Notes under the pieces: generated by a model
Databases searched by the model: none
Seen by the model: only the letters and a program-made list of their open reading frames with translations
Told to the model about the DNA's origin: nothing
Shown here: positions 50,743 through 57,020 of the stretch, in pieces
How the letters are laid out: every line of letters begins with the position of its first letter
How positions within the stretch are numbered: the stretch's first letter is position 1
Assembly: GCF_002933465.1 (NCBI RefSeq)
Contig: NZ_PSZE01000039.1
Coordinates: 1-57,020 of the forward strand
Length of the DNA: 57,020 nt
Direction of reading: 5' to 3'
Source: Nocardia nova
GTDB lineage: Bacteria; Actinomycetota; Actinomycetes; Mycobacteriales; Mycobacteriaceae
Made by a program: the position numbers and the translations under genes

Positions 50743-51342
50743 TCAGCGAGGGTTCTTTCCTGTGCGGTCACTGGCGAATCTCTTTTCGGCGGCTAGCACG
50801 GCTGCGGCGGATGCCGCACCCAGAGCGGATCCGGCGAGCACGTCGGAGGGATAGTGCACCCCCAGAACGACCCGGGAGAGCAGCATCGGCGGCACGAGCA
50901 CCGCAGGCAAGGGTAGCCCGGTCAACTTCCCGAGCAACACGGCCGCCGCCGTCGTGGAGGTAGCGTGTGAGGACGGGAAGCTCAGTTTGCTCGGTGTCGA
51001 GACGTTGACCTGCACGGATGGGTCGTGCGGGCGCGGGCGCCGGACGATGCGCTTGATGACGACCGAGGCGGCGTGCGCTCCGAAGGCGCCGACCGCGACG
51101 CCGGCCCACTGACGCCGGCGGGGCTTGTCGACCAGGGCACCGGCGGCGCCGATGGCCATCCAGCCGAGCGCGTGCTCACCGAAATGCGACATCCCGCGCG
51201 CGGCCTTGATCACCGGCGGCGTGCCGATGGCGCCCTGGACGGCGTTGAGGATCGCGACCTCCACGGGCTTGGACACCCCGGGGTCGGCCACCACCTGCAA
51301 ATGCGGGGCGCCGGCCGGATCGGAGGAGGCTGAGGCGGTCAT
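50743..51342 (-). CDS. PAP2-family phosphatase (Rv3807c-like), decaprenyl-phospho-ribose pathway
   Basis: A 199-residue membrane phosphatase, thought to remove the 5-phosphate from decaprenyl-phospho-5-phosphoribose between UbiA and DprE1. The three PAP2 motifs are present: KRIVRRPRP, PSSHATSTTA and SRVVLGVHYPSDVLAG, each with the expected Arg/His residues. About five membrane segments. Its ATG overlaps the glfT2 stop by four bases (ATGA), and its stop is one base before ubiA, so the chain glfT2-PAP2-ubiA is tightly coupled. The biochemical role is by position and family. Confidence 0.9.
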   Translation of the reverse strand: MTASASSDPAGAPHLQVVADPGVSKPVEVAILNAVQGAIGTPPVIKAARGMSHFGEHALGWMAIGAAGALVDKPRRRQWAGVAVGAFGAHAASVVIKRIVRRPRPHDPSVQVNVSTPSKLSFPSSHATSTTAAAVLLGKLTGLPLPAVLVPPMLLSRVVLGVHYPSDVLAGSALGAASAAAVLAAEKRFASDRTGKNPR

Positions 51343-53390
51343 TTGTCCTCGCTGGTGTCGTGTTCGATGCGCCGTCCGCGGGTCCCTCCGTGGTTACGCG
51401 CGCTGCCGTCTTCGGTCCCGTCGCTCCCGGCGAGTCCGAACGCGTTCTCCCAGGCCGCGGTGCTGGTCAAGCGCGCGTGTGCGGCACGGTACCGTTCCCG
51501 CAGCTCGGGGAACCGCGCGGCCAGTTCCCGGCGCAGCCGCATCGCCTCGGTGAACAGCTCCCGGGCCTGACGCGGATCGCGCTTGCGGTAGACCACGCCA
51601 CGCCCGTCGGCTGTGGTCACGGTAACCCCGTCGACCTGCGAGAGCAGGAACCAACGCGCGTCCAGTGTCGGGACGTTCAACTGCGGGCGGTCGTGATGTT
51701 CGGTCTTGGCCTTGCGCAGATTGTGCACCACGCCCTTGCCGAGCCGGACGATCTTGGCCAGCGGATTCGACGGTTCACCGACCGCGCCCACATCGGCGCC
51801 GCTGGGCAGCGGCAGGTCCGTCGAGGAGCCGACGATCACCGCATCCGGGAATTCCTTCCGCATCGCGGCGACCTGGCCGAGCGCGGTGGGCAGCAGTTCG
51901 AACAGCTTGTCCGGCCCGGCGAGGAAATCACGAATCGCCTGGTTCTGAATGGCGACCGTCGAATATTCCAAGCACAGCAGATGTTTCAGCGTCGCCTTGA
52001 CCGTATTGACGATCATCGGACGGCCGTCGTTGCCGAGGTGCAGGGCCGCGACCACCAGGCGGTTGCGCAGGTGGAAATACGCCTGCCAGTCGATGGCGTC
52101 GTCCTTGTCGCTCCACGCCATGTGCCAGACCGCCGCACCCGGGAGCGTGACCGTCGGATATCCGGCCGCCCGGGCGCGCAGCCCGTACTCCACGTCGTCC
52201 CACTTCAGGAACAGCGGCAGCGGCTGACCGATCTGCTCGGCGACCACGCGCGGGATGACGCAGGTCCACCAGCCGTTGAAATCGACATCGATGCGCCGGT
52301 GCAGCAGTTTGGAATTGTCGCGGTCGCGCAGCGGATACTTCGAGAAATCGTGGTCGTATTCGACATTCGGCGCCGCGGTCCACATCCAGATCCCGCGGTC
52401 GACCACCTCGCCCATGGTGTGCAGATGCGAACGCTCCTGCAGATTCAGCATCTGCCCGCCCACCAGCGTGGGTGTGCGCGTGAAACGGGCGAAGGCCAGC
52501 GCGCGCAGAATGCAGTCCGGCTCGATCTCGATATCGTCGTCCATGTAGACGATGTATTGCGCGTCGGTGGTCTTCAGCGCCTCGTACATGACCCGGCTGT
52601 ACCCGCCGGAACCACCGAGATTCGGCTGATCGTGAATGGCGAGCCGATCGCCGAGAACCGCGGCCGCCTCGGCGAATCCGGGTTCGTCCACGGCCTTGCG
52701 GTTGCCCTGATCGGGAATGATCACGGCCTTGATCTTCTCCAGCACCAGCGGATCGGAGCCGAGGGCCGCGAGAGTGTTCACACAGTCGGTGGGCCGGTTG
52801 AAGGTCGGCATGCCCACCGCGATGCTGCCCTCACCGGGCGCCTCGATCGGCGCGTACCACCCGCCGCTGCGCAATTCGACCGCGGAATCGGTGGTGATGT
52901 CGAACCAGATCCAGCCGCCGTCCTCGAACGGCGCCAGGTCGACCTCGAATTCGACGGTGGTGCTGTCGGCCGGCGCGGTGAGCGATTCGCGGCTGACCGC
53001 GGTGAGCGATTCGCGGCTCGCCGCGGTCGTCGCGAATTCGTTGCCGCGCACGTGGATTCGGGAGCCGTCGGCCTTGGAGCGGTAGACGTCCACCCGGCCG
53101 TGCCCGGACAGTTCCAGGCGCAGCACCACCGATTCCAGGATCGTCCAGCGCCGCCAGTAACTGGCCGGCACCGCATTGAAATAGGTGCAGAACGACACTT
53201 CCGATTCGGCGCCGATCGACAGTGAGGTGCGCGTGGCGGCATGCGCGCGGCGAGCGTTCGTCGCCGATTCCTCCAGATACAGCGTCCGCACATCCAGCGG
53301 CTCGCCGGGGCGAGGCAGAATGATGCGCTGCAGCAGGGATTTCGCGCGAGTCTCGGTGCTCATATCCTCGAGGGTCATTTGTGCGGTCAT
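51339..53390 (-). CDS. glfT2: Galactofuranosyltransferase GlfT2
   Basis: Polymerises the galactan chain with alternating beta-1,5 and beta-1,6 galactofuranose from UDP-Galf at the inner face of the membrane. The 683-residue protein has the N-terminal beta-barrel domain (RAKSLLQRIILPRPGEPLD, FCTYFNAVPASYWRRW), the GT-A domain (VGMPTFNRPTDC, QPNLGGSGGYSR, metal-binding MDDDIEIEP, FLKWDDVEYGLR, WHMAWSDKDDAIDW) and a helical C-terminal domain. M. tuberculosis GlfT2 has 637 residues. ATG 53390 has AGGAAG upstream; ATG 53363 aligns with the mycobacterial start and is the alternative. A short in-frame duplication lies in the N-terminal domain. Confidence 0.95.
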   Translation of the reverse strand: MTAQMTLEDMSTETRAKSLLQRIILPRPGEPLDVRTLYLEESATNARRAHAATRTSLSIGAESEVSFCTYFNAVPASYWRRWTILESVVLRLELSGHGRVDVYRSKADGSRIHVRGNEFATTAASRESLTAVSRESLTAPADSTTVEFEVDLAPFEDGGWIWFDITTDSAVELRSGGWYAPIEAPGEGSIAVGMPTFNRPTDCVNTLAALGSDPLVLEKIKAVIIPDQGNRKAVDEPGFAEAAAVLGDRLAIHDQPNLGGSGGYSRVMYEALKTTDAQYIVYMDDDIEIEPDCILRALAFARFTRTPTLVGGQMLNLQERSHLHTMGEVVDRGIWMWTAAPNVEYDHDFSKYPLRDRDNSKLLHRRIDVDFNGWWTCVIPRVVAEQIGQPLPLFLKWDDVEYGLRARAAGYPTVTLPGAAVWHMAWSDKDDAIDWQAYFHLRNRLVVAALHLGNDGRPMIVNTVKATLKHLLCLEYSTVAIQNQAIRDFLAGPDKLFELLPTALGQVAAMRKEFPDAVIVGSSTDLPLPSGADVGAVGEPSNPLAKIVRLGKGVVHNLRKAKTEHHDRPQLNVPTLDARWFLLSQVDGVTVTTADGRGVVYRKRDPRQARELFTEAMRLRRELAARFPELRERYRAAHARLTSTAAWENAFGLAGSDGTEDGSARNHGGTRGRRIEHDTSEDK
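52978..53025. repeat. 24-bp tandem duplication inside glfT2
   Basis: Two adjacent 24-base units (52978-53001 and 53002-53025), differing at two positions, encode SRESLTAV and a near copy in frame. M. tuberculosis GlfT2 lacks the segment, so it lies in a tolerant surface loop of the N-terminal domain. Confidence 0.8.
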
Positions 53391-53427
53391 TTCACTTCCT
53401 GCATCCGCGGTACGGGCCGGTGGCACA

Positions 53428-54630
53428 TTACTGGGGATCGCCGACCGTGAGCGGTGCGCCGGATTCCAGATGCGGGCGCAGCACGTTGTCGAAGGTACTC
53501 AGCGCGCTGCCGATGGCCATATGCATGTCGAGATACTGGTATGTGCCCAGACGTCCGCCGAAAACGACCTTGGCCGTCGCGGTTTCGTTCTTCGCCCGCT
53601 CGCGGTAGGCGAGCAGTTTCGCACGGTCCTCCGGGGTGTTGATCGGGTAGTACGGCTCGTCGCCGGTCTGCGCGAATCGCGAGAATTCGCGCATGATGAC
53701 GGTCTTGTCCTCTGGATAGCCGTCGCGCTCCGGGTGGAAATGGCGCGGCTCGATGATGCGGGTGAACGGCACATCGGCATCGTTGTAGTTCATCACCGAG
53801 GTGCCTTGGAAGTCGCCGGTCTCGAGCACTTCGGTCTCGAAATCGATGGTGCGCCAGCCCAGTTCGCCCTCGCTGTAGTCGAAGTAGCGGTCCAGCGGAC
53901 CGGTGTAGACGACGGGCGCGTCCGGATTCTGCGCGCGGATTTCGTCGCGAACCTCGAACCAATCGGTATTCAGCCGCACCTCGATAAGATCCGATTCGGC
54001 CATCTTCTCCAGCCAGGCGGTGTATCCGTTGACCGGCAGCCCCTCATAGGTGTCGTTGAAATAGCGATTGTCGAAGGTGTAGCGCACGGGCAGCCGGGTG
54101 ATATTGCCGGCGGGCAGTTCCTTGGGGTCGGTCTGCCACTGCTTGGCGGTGTAATCGCGGACGAACGCCTCGTAGAGCGGGCGGCCGATCAGGGAAATCG
54201 CCTTTTCCTCGAGATTCGCGGCATCTTTGGTCTCGATCTCGGCGGACTGCTCCGCGATCAGCGCCCGCGCCTCCTCGGGACTGAAATAACGGCCGAAGAA
54301 CTGCGAGATCAGCCCCAGTCCCATCGGGAACTGGTAAGCCTGCCCCTTGTGCATCGCGAAGACCCGATGCTGGTAACCGGTGAACTCGGTGAACTGATTG
54401 ACGTAATCCCACACTCGCTTGTTGGAGGTGTGGAAGAGGTGGGCACCGTACTTGTGGATTTCGATTCCGGTTTCCGGATCCGCCTCCGAATACGCGTTAC
54501 CGCCGAGGTGGTAGCGGCGCTCGACCACGAGCACCCGCTTTCCCAGCAGGTTGGCGGTGCGTTCGGCAACGGTCAGCCCGAAGAATCCGGAGCCGACGAC
54601 GATCAGATCGAAGGGAGCTGCGACGGTCAC
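53428..54630 (-). CDS. glf: UDP-galactopyranose mutase
   Basis: FAD enzyme that interconverts UDP-galactopyranose and UDP-galactofuranose, supplying the galactan donor. The 400-residue protein starts with the dinucleotide fold LIVVGSGFFGLTVAE, then VVERRYHLGGNAYSE, GAHLFHTSNKRVWDYV, KQWQTDPKELP, and the late FAD contact GGRLGTYQYLDMHMAIGSAL with conserved Arg and Tyr residues. Length and motifs match the bacterial family. GTG 54630 lacks a ribosome-binding site but has TACGCT ending eight bases upstream, so a leaderless operon start is possible. Heads glf-glfT2-PAP2-ubiA-aftB. Confidence 0.96.
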   Translation of the reverse strand: MTVAAPFDLIVVGSGFFGLTVAERTANLLGKRVLVVERRYHLGGNAYSEADPETGIEIHKYGAHLFHTSNKRVWDYVNQFTEFTGYQHRVFAMHKGQAYQFPMGLGLISQFFGRYFSPEEARALIAEQSAEIETKDAANLEEKAISLIGRPLYEAFVRDYTAKQWQTDPKELPAGNITRLPVRYTFDNRYFNDTYEGLPVNGYTAWLEKMAESDLIEVRLNTDWFEVRDEIRAQNPDAPVVYTGPLDRYFDYSEGELGWRTIDFETEVLETGDFQGTSVMNYNDADVPFTRIIEPRHFHPERDGYPEDKTVIMREFSRFAQTGDEPYYPINTPEDRAKLLAYRERAKNETATAKVVFGGRLGTYQYLDMHMAIGSALSTFDNVLRPHLESGAPLTVGDPQ

Positions 54631-54699
54631 GGGAGCCCAGCGTAGCCGTAGCGGGTCACCGCGTCTGCACGCCGTAGGTCTCGGTAGCGGGGACGGTGG

Positions 54700-56325
54700 T
54701 CACGGCCGTGCGCGGACCGGGACGGGTAGCGGAATATCGCCGCGAGGGGGCCGGGAAGTGTTCACCGGGGTGTCACCGGGGGTTGACGCGGACACCGGGG
54801 CGGCCGGAGTGCCGGCAGAGTCCGCCGGGCCGGGGCCGGTGGCCGCGTTTTGCCCGGTAGGAGCCGGTGGCGGGGTGGGAGTCGCCGCAGTCCCCGGCGT
54901 GCGGGTGCCGCCGGGCGCCGCGGCCTGCACCCCGGCGCCCTCCCCCGCGCTCTGGCCGACCTGCGGCGCGATCTGCAGCAGGCGGGCGTAATCGACGATC
55001 TGGGCACCGAGGGTCGGGGTCGCGATGATGACGCCACCCTTGTACAAGCGGAAGGTTCCGACCTTGCCGGGCAACAATGACTCCGGACCCATCGGATCGC
55101 CCAAAGGTCCTGCCGCGCCGCCACTTTCGGCATACTTCGCATCGATGGCGGTATTGCCGCGCACCGCCTGTTCGGGGACCGCCTGTTCGGGGACCGCCTG
55201 TTCGGGGACCGCCGGGGCGGGGGCGGCCGGAGCCGCGGGCGCGGCGGGCGCGGCGGGCGCCGATTCCAGTTCCGCGGGTGTCGGCCCGACCTCGAGAGTA
55301 GTGATGTCGATCGGTTGCCCGCCGCCGGGCGCCGCCGAATACTCGGTGCGCAGAATGTGGCCGTCACGCGTCAGCACCTGGCCCGCGGTGGAGTGGACCG
55401 CGTCGGCCGCGCGCGGATCTTCCTTGTCGGTGCCGGGATACATCTGACAGTCGGTGGTGTCGCAGGTCTGGGCATAGGGGTAGCGGTGTTCGGCCAAGGC
55501 GTACGAGCGGGCCGCGACAGCCTGCGCGCGCAGCGCCTCCGCACCGCCCTTGTCGGCCCAATTGGCCTCCATCTCCGCTGGAACCACGCCGAGCACGTAG
55601 TCCTCGACGTCGAGCTGATTCACCGTCACGGGCTGCCCGTTGTCCTGCGTAACCCCGAGAACCCCACGGAAACTCGAGCCGTCGCACACCTTCAGATGTT
55701 CGGCCGCGGGCCGATCGGGACCCGGGTCGGCGGGGTAGGCCCAGGGGTCGTCGGTGGAGCCCTGCCACAGCACATCACCGTCACAACCGATGGTCACCAC
55801 GACGTTCGCGCCGCCGTCCGGAGTCGGGGTCAGGTGCGCGGCCTGTCCCGCCACCACCCGGCGGCCGGCGACGGTCAGCCCGGAATCGGAGTACACGTCG
55901 AGCGTTTCGTTGTCGTAGACGGTGAGCCGCACCCGGACCGCGGTCGGCCCGATCGTTCCGAGTTGGGCGCCCGGGTAGTAGTGCGCCAGAATGCCGTCGG
56001 CCGTCGCGCCCGCCGTGGCCTGGTCGAACGCGCCCACCTGACTCATCCCGCGCCCATGCCCGGGGCCCGCGGCCGCCTGATAAGCAGCGTTGCGTGTGCC
56101 CGAACCGAACATCGGCACCGCGAAGGCGACGACGATCCCGCCGGTCACCGGGACCACGACCAATCCGATCAGCGCGCCGCGCCGAATTCGCCGACGACGC
56201 AGCAGCTCACCGTGCCGACGCCGAAGTCGGCTCCGGAATCCGCCCACCACCCCGTCCGCGGGCGCGCTGTTCGAGTGATCCGGCGGCGGCGCGGCGCCGG
56301 TGTGGGCGGCTTCGGGCCGGGTCAT
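54700..56325 (-). CDS. SpoIID/LytB-domain cell-wall protein (Rv3811-like)
   Basis: A 541-residue membrane-anchored or exported protein. A basic N-terminus precedes one membrane segment (ALIGLVVVPVTGGIVVAFAVPMF). The SpoIID/LytB domain follows: GHGRGMSQVGAFDQA, VNQLDVEDYVLGVVPAEMEANW and GGAEALRAQAVAARSYALAEH, where the Glu and Ser/Tyr pattern is typical of this lytic-transglycosylase-related family. Then come Ala-Pro repeats, VPEQA repeats, an LGFP-like module (KYAESGGAAGPLGDPMG, FRLYKGGVIIATPTLGAQIV) and a Pro/Ala/Thr-rich tail. ATG 56325 has AGGAGGG at ideal spacing. M. tuberculosis Rv3811 is comparable in length and position. Confidence 0.88.
   Translation of the reverse strand: MTRPEAAHTGAAPPPDHSNSAPADGVVGGFRSRLRRRHGELLRRRRIRRGALIGLVVVPVTGGIVVAFAVPMFGSGTRNAAYQAAAGPGHGRGMSQVGAFDQATAGATADGILAHYYPGAQLGTIGPTAVRVRLTVYDNETLDVYSDSGLTVAGRRVVAGQAAHLTPTPDGGANVVVTIGCDGDVLWQGSTDDPWAYPADPGPDRPAAEHLKVCDGSSFRGVLGVTQDNGQPVTVNQLDVEDYVLGVVPAEMEANWADKGGAEALRAQAVAARSYALAEHRYPYAQTCDTTDCQMYPGTDKEDPRAADAVHSTAGQVLTRDGHILRTEYSAAPGGGQPIDITTLEVGPTPAELESAPAAPAAPAAPAAPAPAVPEQAVPEQAVPEQAVRGNTAIDAKYAESGGAAGPLGDPMGPESLLPGKVGTFRLYKGGVIIATPTLGAQIVDYARLLQIAPQVGQSAGEGAGVQAAAPGGTRTPGTAATPTPPPAPTGQNAATGPGPADSAGTPAAPVSASTPGDTPVNTSRPPRGDIPLPVPVRARP
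55163..55207. repeat. Three exact 15-bp tandem repeats in the SpoIID-domain gene
   Basis: The unit ACCGCCTGTTCGGGG is repeated three times (55163-55177, 55178-55192, 55193-55207) and encodes VPEQA in each copy on the minus strand. Next to it (55231-55260) a 9-base repeat encodes Ala-Pro-Ala. Exact copies mark a slippage-prone, length-variable linker. Confidence 0.85.
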
Positions 56326-56639
56326 CGAACCCTCCTGCGGTGTGTGGACAGCGCCCCTCGGCTGTCGCTGCGCGCACTCGGGCGACGGTGAGCCATCGTG
56401 CCTCCCAACGGGTTCGGCGAGCCGGGTGGTTGATCGAACGCACCGCTCGCTCGGCATGTCCCAACCTTGTGTGGCTACTGGAAAGTTACATTCGAGCTAT
56501 CCTAGAACTAATCCTCAACCAAAGGTTTAGATCTGTGGCATTTGGGACTAGTGTGACCATCGATCCGTCAGGAATCAACCCCGCGCGCCACCCTGTTCCA
56601 CGCTGACGGTCACCGGTTCTACCTGAATGGGAGATGCTC
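56326..56639. other. 314-bp divergent promoter region between the SpoIID-domain gene and erp
   Basis: No gene is supported. The stretch 56465-56560 is clearly AT-rich for this genome and contains several TANNNT hexamers on both strands (for example TATCCT at 56498-56503), so both promoters probably lie here. I cannot pair any of them with a convincing -35 element. Confidence 0.5.
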
Positions 56640-57020
56640 GTGCCGTACCGCCGCCCGAAACGTTCCGTCGTCCTCCCCGTGGTCGCGACTCTCGCGGTCG
56701 CCGCCCCGCTCGCGACGCTGGCCCTGCGCGACTCTCCCGGCTATCGTCCAGCGGGCGACAGCGATCTCGCCGCGATACCCGCGCAACTCGCCGAAGTGGC
56801 CTTGGCGTCCGCCCCTGACATCGTGTTGCCGCTGCGCGAACTCACCGGCTTGAACCTGCCTGATCTGCGCCTGTCCGACTTGCGGAAACTCCCGCTGCCG
56901 ACGTCGATTCCCGTCCCGCCCGGCCTACCCGCCCCGCCGGGCCTACAGCTACCCAGCGAGATCCCACTACCCCGCTTCGGTGATCCGACGACCACCACCC
57001 CGACCCCGACGCCATATGCC
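56640..57020 (+). CDS. erp: Erp/PirG-like exported protein, N-terminal part (partial)
   Basis: The frame is open from GTG 56640 to the end of the window (127 residues). The start MPYRRPKRSVVLPVVATLAVAAPLA resembles the Erp signal peptide (MPNRRRRKLSTAMSAVAALAVASP). The mature part is Pro/Leu-rich with short repeats (LTGLNLPDLRLSDLRKLPLP, PPGLPAPPGLQLP), as in the PGLTS-repeat region of Erp, a surface protein affecting envelope integrity in mycobacteria. GGGAG lies six bases before GTG 56640; ATG 56634 overlaps that site. Its position beside glf matches Rv3810. The C-terminus lies beyond the window. Confidence 0.75.
   Translation, partial: MPYRRPKRSVVLPVVATLAVAAPLATLALRDSPGYRPAGDSDLAAIPAQLAEVALASAPDIVLPLRELTGLNLPDLRLSDLRKLPLPTSIPVPPGLPAPPGLQLPSEIPLPRFGDPTTTTPTPTPYA

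Noticed and set aside
1..57020. tRNA, rRNA or known riboswitches
   Set aside because: I looked through the longer intergenic regions and saw no cloverleaf, rRNA segment or familiar riboswitch core. A covariance-model scan would be needed to exclude small RNAs.

Overview
The window is high-GC DNA from a mycolic-acid-containing actinomycete, most likely Nocardia or a close relative. It carries almost the whole mycolyl-arabinogalactan supercluster in the gene order known from Mycobacterium tuberculosis (Rv3789 to Rv3811). Two Emb paralogues (not three), tandem mycolyltransferases including an LGFP-repeat fusion, and DUF5753/DUF4282/DUF5988 genes fit Nocardiaceae better than Mycobacterium. The genus is inference; the cluster content is read directly from the proteins. 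I saw no rRNA, tRNA or CRISPR array.

Layout. 1-11.1 kb is accessory or housekeeping: the end of a membrane protein, an alpha/beta hydrolase, rmlA-rmlC (dTDP-rhamnose, part of the linker between peptidoglycan and galactan), a divergent MarR/MFS efflux pair with a readable operator, a DUF5753 regulator, a DUF4282 membrane protein, a small unknown protein, a molybdopterin oxidoreductase and a PNPOx-like flavoprotein. 11.1-16.2 kb holds gtrA (divergent), dprE1, dprE2 and aftA, which make decaprenyl-phospho-arabinose and start the arabinan. 16.1-22.1 kb is an intrusion: a frameshifted serine resolvase, a DUF4132 gene, a small gene whose C-terminal half resembles ubiquitin and ends in Gly-Gly, a Tn3-family transposase remnant, and a decayed membrane glycosyltransferase gene. 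22.2-28.9 kb holds two emb arabinosyltransferase genes, each with its own apparent leaderless promoter. 29-41.5 kb, on the minus strand, holds fadD32-pks13-accD4 (mycolic acid condensation), an F420-type LLM oxidoreductase, a Culp6-like cutinase and a DUF732 lipoprotein. 41.7-47.6 kb holds four antigen-85-type mycolyltransferases. 47.8-54.6 kb is the operon glf-glfT2-PAP2-ubiA-aftB (galactan, decaprenyl-phosphoryl-ribose, terminal arabinose). The window closes with a SpoIID/LytB protein and the start of an Erp-like exported protein.

How it works together. Glf supplies UDP-galactofuranose and GlfT2 polymerises galactan. UbiA, the PAP2 phosphatase and DprE1/DprE2 make the arabinose donor. AftA primes, the Emb proteins extend and AftB caps the arabinan. 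FadD32, AccD4 and Pks13 make the mycolate precursor, and the mycolyltransferases attach mycolates outside the membrane. The most novel element is the two-gene ubiquitin-like/DUF4132 pair inside the mobile island that splits aftA from emb.
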